A DNA stretch of 64,000 bases from Bradyrhizobium sp. (GTDB lineage Bacteria > Pseudomonadota > Alphaproteobacteria > Rhizobiales > Xanthobacteraceae). The stretch spans positions 1 through 64,000 of the forward strand of contig NZ_JACRMG010000020.1 in assembly GCF_016219575.1 (NCBI RefSeq), written 5' to 3'. A program made the position numbers and the translations under genes. Position 1 is the first letter of the stretch. Every line of letters starts with the position of its first letter. Positions 44,349 to 52,261 of this stretch are shown piece after piece. Under the pieces are notes generated by a model that searched no databases, was not told where the DNA came from, and worked only from the letters and a program-made list of their open reading frames with translations.

Positions 44349-45041
44349 TCAGCTCTTGCGCACCACGCGCTTGATCTGGTCGGTGGTGTAGGTCTGGCCA
44401 CCGATCGAGAGCAGCGGCGGGGAGGCGGTGAGATCCACCGAATCGACCACGCCCTGGACCTCCGTCGAGATTGCAACGTTGTTGCCTGCGGAATCCTTAC
44501 CCGTGGCGGTCAGGGTGTAGGTGCCCGCCGGCCATTGCGTGCCGTCATTGCCCTTGCCGTCCCAGACGAAGCTGGCATTGCCCTGTTGCAACGAGTAGCT
44601 GCCGGAATAGGCCGTCTGCCCGGCCGAGTTGGTGATGGTGACGGTGGCGTTGGTGTCCTTGGGCGCATTCAGATTCCAGGTCGCCGAGCCGTCGAACTTG
44701 GCCTTGCTGCCGTCCACCGCCACGGTGTTGCCGACATAGACCAGCGCCTGGGTCGATTGCGCGCTCTTCTCGATCGATATCAGCGAGGCGAGCTGCTCGT
44801 TCTGCCTCATCTGCTGCTCGATGCCGGCGAACTGCACGAGCTGGGCGGTAAACTGGTTGGTGTCGAGCGGCTCAAGCGGGTTCTGGTGCTGCAGCTGGGT
44901 GGTCAGCAGGGTCAGGAAGGTCTGAAAGTTGCTGGCGATCGTTGCGGTTTTGGTCGACGCGGAATTGTTGCTCGAACTCGTCGCGGCGTTGTTGGTGGTC
45001 GCGGAGACCACCGTGGTCGGCATGGTTGCATCGACGGCCAT
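44349..45041 (-). CDS. flgD: Flagellar hook capping protein FlgD
   Basis: The protein is 230 residues. The N-terminal FlgD region (FQTFLTLLTTQLQHQNPLEP; TNQFTAQLVQFAGIEQQMRQ) and the C-terminal Ig-like/beta domain (YSLQQGNASFVWDGKGNDGT) are typical. FlgD caps the growing hook and is lost in the mature flagellum. It lies directly after fliK (10-base gap). Confidence 0.94.
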   Translation of the reverse strand: MAVDATMPTTVVSATTNNAATSSSNNSASTKTATIASNFQTFLTLLTTQLQHQNPLEPLDTNQFTAQLVQFAGIEQQMRQNEQLASLISIEKSAQSTQALVYVGNTVAVDGSKAKFDGSATWNLNAPKDTNATVTITNSAGQTAYSGSYSLQQGNASFVWDGKGNDGTQWPAGTYTLTATGKDSAGNNVAISTEVQGVVDSVDLTASPPLLSIGGQTYTTDQIKRVVRKS

Positions 45042-45051
45042 TGCGAACTCC

Positions 45052-46710
45052 TTAAACCCTGATGTCCACGCCGCCGCTCGCCCCGAGCATGCGGCCGTAG
45101 CTGCCAGCCACCGTGGCGGGCACGGTTTCCTCCTCGGTGAGGATCAGGCGCTGGGCGTTGGGATTGGACTGGTTGCCGTTCTGCCCCTGGGATGACTGGT
45201 CGCGCAGGGAGAACTGCAGGCTGCTGTCGCCGGTTGAGAGGCCGGCATCGTTCAGCGCCCGCTGCAAGTGCGGCGCGTCCTGGCGCAGCATCGACAGCGT
45301 TTCCGGCTTCTCGACCGTGAGATGCGAGGTCACTTGGCCGTGGCGGTCGACGTCGATGCGGACATCGATGCGGCCGAGTTCGGCGGGATCGAGCCGGATC
45401 TCGAACCGGCTCTTGCCGCTGCGCACGGACGCTGCGATTTCCATCGCAAGCCCGGAGAGCGGCACCGCGGCCGATTGCGTCGCGGCCGTGACGGTGAAAG
45501 ATGACTGCGCCTGCGTGGCCGTGGTCTGCATGAGCGGCTGGAAGGAGGCCGCGGTCTGCGCGGCGCTGGCCTGCGTGCTCGACTGGCCAGGCGCAGCGTC
45601 ATGGCCGGCCGGATTGAGCTGTGCGGCCATGGCCGAGGGAGCCTGGCTGCCGGCCGATTCCGGTTTCGCCGTCTCGGCATAGGTGTTCCTGAGATTCGGC
45701 TTTGCCACCGCGGGCTGCTCGGTGCCGGTGGCGACTGCTGCCGTGGTGATGCCGGCGGCAGGCGCTTCGGTCGAAGCCGCCGGAGCCTCAGACTCGTCCG
45801 ATGGTGCCGCGGCGTCGCTGGCCGCGGCTGAAGCCTTGGCCGGAGCCGCGGACTTTGGGGTTGCCGGCCGCGTCGCCGGGACCGTCAATCCGATCGCTTG
45901 TGCCGTTGCCGCTTCGTCGGCTTGCTCGCCTTGTCCGGTCGTGGCGATCGCTTCGCCGGCATTTGTCTGTACGCCAGGCTTGGCCGGAGTTGCCGCGGCC
46001 CTGTTCGCTGCGTCGGCATCGGCGGCCGTTACGGCCGGCGTGCCGGCTGCCTCCGTCACGGCGTTGCTGGCGGCAATGGCTGCGGCCGCAATCGCCAGCG
46101 GTCCGGCGCCGGGGCTGGCTGTCGTGGTGGTGGCCGGCGCGGCGGGGGCCTGCACATCGGTCGCGACGATTGCGACGGTGATCGCGGTGGCCACTGCGTC
46201 GGCGGTCTCGGCGGTTGGCTGGTCGGCAGCCGCCTGGGTGTCGGCGGAGTCGGTTGCGTCGGTTTCGCCGGAAGACTGTTTTTCAGCCGGCGTCGACTTG
46301 TCGTCCTTGCCGGCGGCCGCCTTTGTCTTGGTGCGCTTGTTCGAACCGGTCTCCGCAGCCTCGTCGGCGCCGGCCTGGTCGGCGGCAGCGACGTCGCTGT
46401 CATAAGCATCGTTGTGCTCGGGCTTGTCGGCCTTGACGTTGCGCGGTTGAGCCTTGTCGCCGGCCGCATCGTCGCGCCGGGCAGGGGCGGGCCGCTTGTC
46501 GGCAGCCGCCTGTTGCGGTGCAGGCCCGGTGTCCTGCGGGCGATCCTGCGCGCGATCCTGAACGCGGTCATTATTATTGGCGGCGGCCGTGGCGTTGCTG
46601 TCGACCAGCGCGGCGAAGCTGTCATTGGCCGGCGAAGGTTCGGCCTTGGCCCGCGGTGGGGGGGCCTGGAAGGAAGTGCTGGCGATGATATCGGGCGTAA
46701 CGCTGACCAC
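45052..46710 (-). CDS. fliK: Flagellar hook-length control protein FliK
   Basis: The protein is 552 residues. The first 400 or so are Ala/Pro/Thr-rich low complexity, which acts as a ruler in FliK proteins. The C-terminal domain (RFEIRLDPAELGRIDVRIDV; SHLTVEKPETLSMLRQDAPH) is the substrate-switch domain. FliK sets hook length and switches export. The composition bias is extreme but normal for the family. Confidence 0.9.
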   Translation of the reverse strand: MVSVTPDIIASTSFQAPPPRAKAEPSPANDSFAALVDSNATAAANNNDRVQDRAQDRPQDTGPAPQQAAADKRPAPARRDDAAGDKAQPRNVKADKPEHNDAYDSDVAAADQAGADEAAETGSNKRTKTKAAAGKDDKSTPAEKQSSGETDATDSADTQAAADQPTAETADAVATAITVAIVATDVQAPAAPATTTTASPGAGPLAIAAAAIAASNAVTEAAGTPAVTAADADAANRAAATPAKPGVQTNAGEAIATTGQGEQADEAATAQAIGLTVPATRPATPKSAAPAKASAAASDAAAPSDESEAPAASTEAPAAGITTAAVATGTEQPAVAKPNLRNTYAETAKPESAGSQAPSAMAAQLNPAGHDAAPGQSSTQASAAQTAASFQPLMQTTATQAQSSFTVTAATQSAAVPLSGLAMEIAASVRSGKSRFEIRLDPAELGRIDVRIDVDRHGQVTSHLTVEKPETLSMLRQDAPHLQRALNDAGLSTGDSSLQFSLRDQSSQGQNGNQSNPNAQRLILTEEETVPATVAGSYGRMLGASGGVDIRV

Positions 46711-47074
46711 GGGCGGCCTCTCGCAAAGGAACTCGCCTTCTGGTCAGCAAGGACCGGGCCAGCTGGGTAGACTAAGAAAATAATGTTATATTTCAGATAG
46801 TTATGTAAATTGCCGGGTCCGTCGGGGTCCTCAAACCGGGCGCCTTTTCTGCCCGGCGGCAAGATTTGCCGTGGCCCCTGGAGCCTGCCCAAATGCGATC
46901 CCGCGTGATTGCTTCACGCCAGCACGGCCTATATTAAAGAGCGCGCCCACCGGACGATCCGGGGAGGGGCCACCGTTTTTCCAGGCCGCAAGCCCAAGGC
47001 CTTTCAACTCAAGGGCTTGAGCCGGCAATCGCGAGGCGGCTTTCCTGCCGCGACCGCACCGACCGACCGGAGCC
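46711..47074. other. Intergenic region between fliK and mnmA (divergent)
   Basis: The 364 bases contain no supported gene. The fliK-proximal part has an AT-rich patch (AATAATGTTATATTTCAGAT around 46777), likely holding the fliK promoter; the mnmA promoter lies in the rest. No known operator is clear. Confidence 0.5.
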
Positions 47075-48253
47075 ATGCGCAACAGTCTCGATCTCGAAGG
47101 CCGTCCCGAAGACACCCGTGTCGTGGTCGCCATGTCCGGCGGCGTCGATTCGTCGGTGACGGCTGCGCTGTTGAAGTCGCAGGGCTATGACGTGGTCGGC
47201 ATCACGCTGCAGCTTTACGACCATGGCGCTGCTGCCCATCGCAAGGGCGCCTGCTGCGCCGGGCGCGACATTCATGACGCGCGCAATGTCGCGGCCTCGA
47301 TCGGTATTCCGCACTACGTGCTGGACTACGAAAGCCGTTTCCGCGAGTCCGTGATCGACAATTTTGCCGACAGCTACGCCCACGGCGAGACGCCGGTGCC
47401 CTGCATCGAGTGCAATCGTACCGTCAAGTTCCGCGACCTGCTGGAGACTGCGCGCGAGCTGGGTGCTGCCGCACTTGCCACCGGCCACTATGTCGCCTCG
47501 CGCCGCCTGCCTGACGGATCGCGCGCGCTGCACTGCGCGGCGGATGCCGATCGCGACCAGAGCTACTTCCTGTTCGCCACCACGCGCGAGCAGCTCGACT
47601 TCCTGCGATTTCCCCTCGGCGACATGAACAAGCCCGAGGTGCGCGAGCTCGCGCGCCGTTTCGGCCTCGAGGTCGCCGACAAGCAGGACAGCCAGGACAT
47701 CTGCTTCGTGCCGACCGGCCGCTACACCGACATCATCGGCCGGCTGCGCCCGAACGCGATGGAGCCGGGCGAGATCGTCGATCTCTCGGGCCGCGTGCTC
47801 GGCCGCCATCAGGGGATTGCGCATTTCACCGTCGGCCAGCGCAAGGGCCTCGGCATCGCATCGGGTTCGCCGCTCTATGTGGTGCGGCTCGATGCGGACA
47901 ACCGGCGCGTCGTGGTCGGCCCGCGCGAGGCGCTGCGCATGGATCGCATCGTGCTGCGCGACGTCAACTGGATCGGCGACGGCGCGCTCGACAATGTGAT
48001 CGGCGACGGCATCGAGATGTTCGTGCGGGTGCGTTCGACGCGGCCGCCGCAGCCGGCCTTCCTGCGTTCCGGCAAGGACGGCTACGAGGTCGAGCTCGTC
48101 GCGGGCGAGGAGGGCGTATCGCCCGGACAGGCCTGCGTGCTCTACGATGCGGCTTCGGGCCAGGCGCGCGTGCTCGGCGGCGGATTCATCAGGAGCGCAT
48201 CGGCGAAGATGACGGAGCGCGAAGCCGCGCCGCTCGAAGCCGTACGCGGATAA
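47075..48253 (+). CDS. mnmA: tRNA 2-thiouridylase MnmA
   Basis: The protein is 392 residues. The PP-loop VVAMSGGVDSSVTAALLKSQ is near the N-terminus, and active-site cysteines lie in KGACCAGRDIHDARNVAAS and TPVPCIECNRTVKFRDLL. The C-terminal barrel follows. It adds sulfur to U34 in Lys/Glu/Gln tRNAs. The ATG at 47075 matches the family start. Confidence 0.96.
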   Translation: MRNSLDLEGRPEDTRVVVAMSGGVDSSVTAALLKSQGYDVVGITLQLYDHGAAAHRKGACCAGRDIHDARNVAASIGIPHYVLDYESRFRESVIDNFADSYAHGETPVPCIECNRTVKFRDLLETARELGAAALATGHYVASRRLPDGSRALHCAADADRDQSYFLFATTREQLDFLRFPLGDMNKPEVRELARRFGLEVADKQDSQDICFVPTGRYTDIIGRLRPNAMEPGEIVDLSGRVLGRHQGIAHFTVGQRKGLGIASGSPLYVVRLDADNRRVVVGPREALRMDRIVLRDVNWIGDGALDNVIGDGIEMFVRVRSTRPPQPAFLRSGKDGYEVELVAGEEGVSPGQACVLYDAASGQARVLGGGFIRSASAKMTEREAAPLEAVRG

Positions 48254-48257
48254 TCAC

Positions 48258-48306
48258 GCGCATGATCCCGCAAAGTGGGTACCGGTTTTCGGACAAGATC
48301 ATGCGC
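48258..48306. repeat. Small palindromic repeat
   Basis: A perfect 10-bp inverted repeat: GCGCATGATC ... GATCATGCGC with about 29 bases between. The inner part CCCGCAAAGTGGGTACCGGT is rich in short pairs. It lies between mnmA and the methyltransferase gene. Confidence 0.7.
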
Positions 48307-48335
48307 CAACGGAAAAAGTAGAATCAGGACAGGGG

Positions 48336-48971
48336 ATGGGGGACATCAATCTCACTGGCGTCACCAAGGCGTATGACCGCTGGGCGCCGATTTACGATCT
48401 CGTGTTTGGCAAGGTGTTCGACGAGGGCCGGCGCTCCACCATCGCGGAGGCCGATCGCATCGGCGGCCGCGTGCTCGACGTCGGCGTCGGCACCGGGCTG
48501 TCGCTGTCGGATTATTCGCGCAGCACGAAGCTCTGCGGTGTCGACATTTCCGAAGGCATGTTGCGCAAGGCAAAGCAGCGCGTGCGCGAGTTCGGCCTGA
48601 CCAATGTCGAGACGCTGGCGGTGATGGACGCCAAGCATCTCGCCTTCGCCGACGCCTCGTTCGATGCGGTGGTCGCGCAATACGTCATCACCGCGGTGCC
48701 GGATCCCGAAGCTACGCTCGATGATTTCGTCCGCGTGCTGAAACCCGGCGGCGAGATGATCCTGGTCAATCACATCGGCGCCGAGAGCGGCCCGCGCCGC
48801 GCCTTCGAGCTCGCCTTTGCGCCTCTGGCGCGCCGCCTCGGCTGGCGTCCGGAATTCCCGTGGGAGCGTCTGGTGAACTGGGCCGCCAAGCACGGCGGCA
48901 TCACGCTCGCCGAGCGCCGCCCGATGCCGCCGATGGGACACTTTTCGCTGATCCGCTATCGCAAGTCCTAG
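48336..48971 (+). CDS. SAM-dependent methyltransferase, PmtA-like
   Basis: The protein is 211 residues. The Rossmann-type SAM motif RVLDVGVGTGLSLSDYSRST appears near residue 45, followed by KLCGVDISEGMLRKAKQRV, VVAQYVITAVPDPEATLDDF and a late block with MPPMGHFSLIRYRK. This closely resembles phosphatidylethanolamine N-methyltransferase (PmtA) of alphaproteobacteria, which makes phosphatidylcholine. Other small methyltransferases are possible. A terminator follows. Confidence 0.75.
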   Translation: MGDINLTGVTKAYDRWAPIYDLVFGKVFDEGRRSTIAEADRIGGRVLDVGVGTGLSLSDYSRSTKLCGVDISEGMLRKAKQRVREFGLTNVETLAVMDAKHLAFADASFDAVVAQYVITAVPDPEATLDDFVRVLKPGGEMILVNHIGAESGPRRAFELAFAPLARRLGWRPEFPWERLVNWAAKHGGITLAERRPMPPMGHFSLIRYRKS

Positions 48972-48989
48972 GCTTTCATCCGGGAACAT

Positions 48990-49009
48990 CGGCCGCTGCC
49001 GGCCGTTTT
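48990..49009 (+). terminator. Intrinsic terminator after the methyltransferase gene
   Basis: A perfect 6-bp CGGCCG stem with a 4-base CTGC loop is followed by TTTTG. It lies 19 bases past the stop codon of the PmtA-like gene. Confidence 0.7.
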
Positions 49010-49015
49010 GTTCGC

Positions 49016-49378
49016 ATGATGCTGAAACGGATGCTTCTCATTTCATCGGTGGTGCTGGCCTCAGCCGGTTCCGCGCTCGCGCAGGCGCCGCCGACACCGG
49101 CAACTCCGGCACAGCAAACCGCGCCGCCGGCGCCGAACCGGCCGCAAGCCTGCGCGCCGATGGAGCGGGGTGCCCATCCCGGCGCCGCGGCGGAAGGCCA
49201 GACCACCGGCCGAAGCCGCGAGCCGCTCGGCGACAAGCTCGCCAGATCCGACGGCGTGCTGTGCCCGCCCGCCGGCGTCGATCCTGAAATCCGCGCGCCG
49301 ACGCCCGATGCCGGCAAGACGCCCGTGATTCCGCCGCCCGGCAGCCCCGGCGGCGACCCCTCGGTCCGTCCGAAATAG
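49016..49378 (+). CDS. Small exported Pro/Ala-rich protein
   Basis: The protein is 120 residues: a signal peptide (LKRMLLISSVVLASAGSALA) then a mature part rich in Pro and Ala with two cysteines, CAPMERGAHPG and LCPPAGVDPEIRAP. No known domain is seen. It begins 6 bases after the terminator of the methyltransferase gene and ends 117 bases before the tRNA gene. Function unknown. Confidence 0.6.
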   Translation: MMLKRMLLISSVVLASAGSALAQAPPTPATPAQQTAPPAPNRPQACAPMERGAHPGAAAEGQTTGRSREPLGDKLARSDGVLCPPAGVDPEIRAPTPDAGKTPVIPPPGSPGGDPSVRPK

Positions 49379-49495
49379 GCCGAAGTTGCAGGCACTTGGA
49401 CGGAGAGGCGGGTTTGCTTGACAGGCCAGCACCCCACTCCTTATATGCCGCGCGTTCGCGAGATGTGGCCTGTTTCGGCCGCCGCCGAACGCCGT

Positions 49496-49572
49496 GGCGG
49501 GGTAGCTCAGCTGGTTAGAGCACGGGAATCATAATCCTGGGGTCGGGGGTTCGAGTCCCTCCCCCGCTACCA
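49496..49572 (+). tRNA. tRNA-Met(CAT)
   Basis: This 77-base gene folds with acceptor GGCGGGG pairing CCCCGCT (one G-U pair), discriminator A, and a genome-encoded CCA. The D-arm is GTAGCTCAGCTGGTTAGAGC and the anticodon loop AATCATAAT has CAT. The T-loop TTCGAGT is canonical. Its 3' half also encodes the end of the recombinase on the other strand, so it serves as the attachment site of the mobile element. Elongator or initiator status is not certain; the acceptor favours elongator. Confidence 0.9.
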
Positions 49573-51187
49573 TCTTTCCCCACACTCCTTTCACGCGATT
49601 TGGATAGGCGTCTTGCCCGAGTAGCGCATTTAGCCGGCCTGCTATCTCCACAGCCACACCACCAAGACGCGTCGGATCTCGAAACACAGTGACGGTTTCG
49701 ACCAGATCCCGGATCGCCTCCGCAGCTTCGGCATCTCCAGCGCTCACACCTCGCCCCAGAGCCTTTTCGAGTTGCTGCAATTGTTCCTCATACCGCTTGA
49801 GGATCGCCGGATGGAGCGCGACGGCCTCCGGAGCGGGAGGCTCGTTTTGCAGTTCTTCGGAGACTCGTTTTCGCTCAGCATCTAACGCAGTGGACCGAGG
49901 ACCAAGTACAGCCGGATCTCCGTGGCCTTTCGCAATCGCGTCAACCAATCGATCAATTTCGCGGTTCAATTGGCCAAGCTGCCGTTCCAGTCGCAGCCGT
50001 TTTGCATTCGACGAAGCGGCGAGCCGTTTCCTCTCCTCGAGATACGTCCGAACGTACTCCGCAATAACCTTCGGCGCGCGCATCTCCGCTCTCAGCCCGC
50101 CGAGGACCGCTCTCTCGACCGCGTCCAGGTAGAAGGTTTTGCCGTCAGAGCAGGTGCCGCTCTCCTTCGCTGCCGAGCAGCGAATGCGGACACGCCCCGA
50201 CTTGTCTTCGCCGTTCGTCGACATGCCTGCCCCGCAGGCTCCACAGCGGAGCAGTCCAGATAGCATACGACGGGGACGACGCTGGAGGCTCGGATGCGTT
50301 TGGGTCCGCTCCTGCCTTCTTTTTTGGGCGGCCTCGAACAAATCTGCGCTCACGATTGCAAGATGTGGCACCTCAGCGGTCCGCCATTCGCTCCTCGGAT
50401 TCGGACGTGACAAGCGCTTTCCCGTGTCGGGGTCTTTCACCATTCGGACCTTGTTCCAGACGAGGCGCCCCACATACAATTCGTTCTGCAGAATTCCCGC
50501 ACACCTGTCTCGCGTGCCATTCATGGTGGAGGCGTTCCATGCGCGACCGCGCGGAGGCGGCACCCGTTCCTTGTTCAAGCCATGCGCGATCTCGCGAGGC
50601 GTTCGGCCGTCGACGTATTCGCGGAAGATGCGGCGAACTACTTCCGCCTCATCACTGACAATGACTCGTTCGCCGCTTTTGCCTTGAACGGGAGCGTATC
50701 CGTAGGTGAGGCCTCCTCCGGCCAATCCTCTGTTCACCCGACCTGCTTGGCCCCGGCGCACCTTATGAGCGTTGTCTTCCCGATAAAGCTGTCCGACAAG
50801 TCCACGAAGGCCAACCAGAACCGTATTGACGACACCTTCATGAACAGCTCGGATTTCGACGCCAAGAAATGACAAGCGTTTGTGGATACCCGCAAGATCC
50901 TCCATGTCGCGCGAGAGACGATCAAGCGCTTCGACGATCACTACGTCAAAGTATCTCTCCCGCGCCTGGTCGAGCATGCGCAGCAGACCATCGCGCCCCA
51001 TAACCGAGCCGCCGGAACGGGCTCGATCTTCGTACGTGCCGACAATATTCAGGTCCTCGCGCCGCGCATAGCTTTGGCAAAGCGAAACCTGGTCTTCAAT
51101 CGAGCGTTCATTCTGAAGATCCGTTGAAAACCGGGCGTAAATGGCAGCTCGTCTCTTTGTCGGTTCGGTCGGCGAGCTCTGTTTCAT
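49529..51187 (-). CDS. Large serine recombinase (integrase of the mobile element)
   Basis: The protein is 552 residues. The N-terminal resolvase domain has the catalytic Ser at about residue 21 (AAIYARFSTDLQ), with VVIVEALDRLSRD downstream. A recombinase domain (ILQNELYVGRLVWNKVRMV), a zinc ribbon with two Cys pairs (LLRCGACGAGMS ... CSAAKESGTC) and a coiled-coil tail follow. The C-terminal tail (GKMVAGEGLEPPTPGL) is encoded inside the tRNA-Met gene, so the stop codon lies in the anticodon arm. GAGGGAAG sits before the ATG at 51187. It would integrate and excise the element at this tRNA. Confidence 0.9.
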   Translation of the reverse strand: MKQSSPTEPTKRRAAIYARFSTDLQNERSIEDQVSLCQSYARREDLNIVGTYEDRARSGGSVMGRDGLLRMLDQARERYFDVVIVEALDRLSRDMEDLAGIHKRLSFLGVEIRAVHEGVVNTVLVGLRGLVGQLYREDNAHKVRRGQAGRVNRGLAGGGLTYGYAPVQGKSGERVIVSDEAEVVRRIFREYVDGRTPREIAHGLNKERVPPPRGRAWNASTMNGTRDRCAGILQNELYVGRLVWNKVRMVKDPDTGKRLSRPNPRSEWRTAEVPHLAIVSADLFEAAQKRRQERTQTHPSLQRRPRRMLSGLLRCGACGAGMSTNGEDKSGRVRIRCSAAKESGTCSDGKTFYLDAVERAVLGGLRAEMRAPKVIAEYVRTYLEERKRLAASSNAKRLRLERQLGQLNREIDRLVDAIAKGHGDPAVLGPRSTALDAERKRVSEELQNEPPAPEAVALHPAILKRYEEQLQQLEKALGRGVSAGDAEAAEAIRDLVETVTVFRDPTRLGGVAVEIAGRLNALLGQDAYPNRVKGVWGKMVAGEGLEPPTPGL

Positions 51188-51634
51188 GATCTTCCCTCGC
51201 AGCCTGACGAGCAAGTGCGCGCGCGAGACGTAAGATCGCTTCGTCTGCATTCGACTGCAAGGACAATTTTCGGTCCCGCACGATGCTGCCTAAGACGCCG
51301 TGAAACCTGTCGAGGCATACGCTCTTTTGGCGTTACGCATCGAGCGAATGTCGGAATTGTTAGTCATCCCGAGCATCATGCTCAGGCAAAGTCAAACCGG
51401 AAAGGCTAGTAAGAATTCGTCGTACGATTACATGCCACAGCGAAGAGAAGGCATGGCTGCCTTAGTTTGAATCTTCGTCGGCACCTGTGCCACGCGCAGT
51501 TCCGAAGATTGAGGCATTTTCGGTGTTTGGAGCGTAACCGCGCCGCAAGAGCAATGGAGTAGCTATCCGGCTACTGATTTCGTTGTCGGTTTGGAAGCAA
51601 TCGGACCGCTATGCGCGGGAGAATATCGCCTCCG
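51188..51634. other. Intergenic region between recombinase and small IME gene
   Basis: About 447 bases of lower GC content than the flanks. Short open frames exist on both strands, but none has a ribosome site plus a recognisable protein. The recombinase promoter must be here. I see no clear repeat. Confidence 0.45.
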
Positions 51635-51919
51635 CTAATTTTCCTGCAATTCTGTTTGATTTTCGATCGCCTTCGTTGCGCTTCGATCGCTTCGTTTCTG
51701 GTGCGAAACTGGTGCGGTCACTCGACGTATGGGCTGCCGATGGTTGCGGCTCGCATTCAGTTTGTCAGTCTTAAGCGTCTCGACGGCATGCTGGATTTCA
51801 GAGACGATGCGATGAGGAGGAAGCGTTACGTTGCGTGCAAGAATCTTGCTTGCACTACGTAAGCCGCGTCCGGTCTCCTTGCTAGCCCTGTGAAGCCCCC
51901 CGGTAACCACCGACCTCAC
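51635..51919 (-). CDS. Small hypothetical protein coupled to AlpA-like gene
   Basis: The protein is 94 residues, basic, with no recognised domain. Its start overlaps the AlpA-like stop by 4 bases (ATGA), which suggests translational coupling in the mobile element. The sequence includes ASKILARNVTLPPHRIVSEI. It may be a real element gene, or a chance frame. Confidence 0.4.
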   Translation of the reverse strand: MRSVVTGGLHRASKETGRGLRSASKILARNVTLPPHRIVSEIQHAVETLKTDKLNASRNHRQPIRRVTAPVSHQKRSDRSATKAIENQTELQEN

Positions 51920-52131
51920 TGGACCTCATCGAACTCGCGTTTCGGACGCCATGCGACCGGATTTGCGATCCAGCGGTTGATGTCCGATTCATGCCAGCCG
52001 GTCCCGTTGGTGCTGATTTTGAGCTGAGCTGGGAACGTGCCCTCGGCGATCTTTCGGTAGATTGTGGACCGGGACAGCCCGGTCCTAGCGAGGACGGTTT
52101 TCAAACGGATGATGCGGTCTGGCTCGCGCAT
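51916..52131 (-). CDS. AlpA-family DNA-binding regulator (excisionase-like)
   Basis: The protein is 71 residues, with a MerR-like helix-turn-helix: IIRLKTVLARTGLSRSTIYR and IAEGTFPAQLKIS, ending GWHESDINRWIANPV. AlpA-type proteins regulate integrase genes or act as excisionases in mobile elements. It sits between the relaxase and recombinase on the same strand, as expected for that role. Confidence 0.85.
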   Translation of the reverse strand: MREPDRIIRLKTVLARTGLSRSTIYRKIAEGTFPAQLKISTNGTGWHESDINRWIANPVAWRPKREFDEVQ

Positions 52132-52261
52132 GGCCGCGCGCTGCCTCCTGCTGGCTGTTTCTGACGACTGCTGAGATCAGACAGGACAGGCCGTTGCGGC
52201 GCGCAAGAGAGTTGTTCGGGTCGCCGTGCAGTGGCGTAGAGCCGGCAGAAAATAGGATGGA

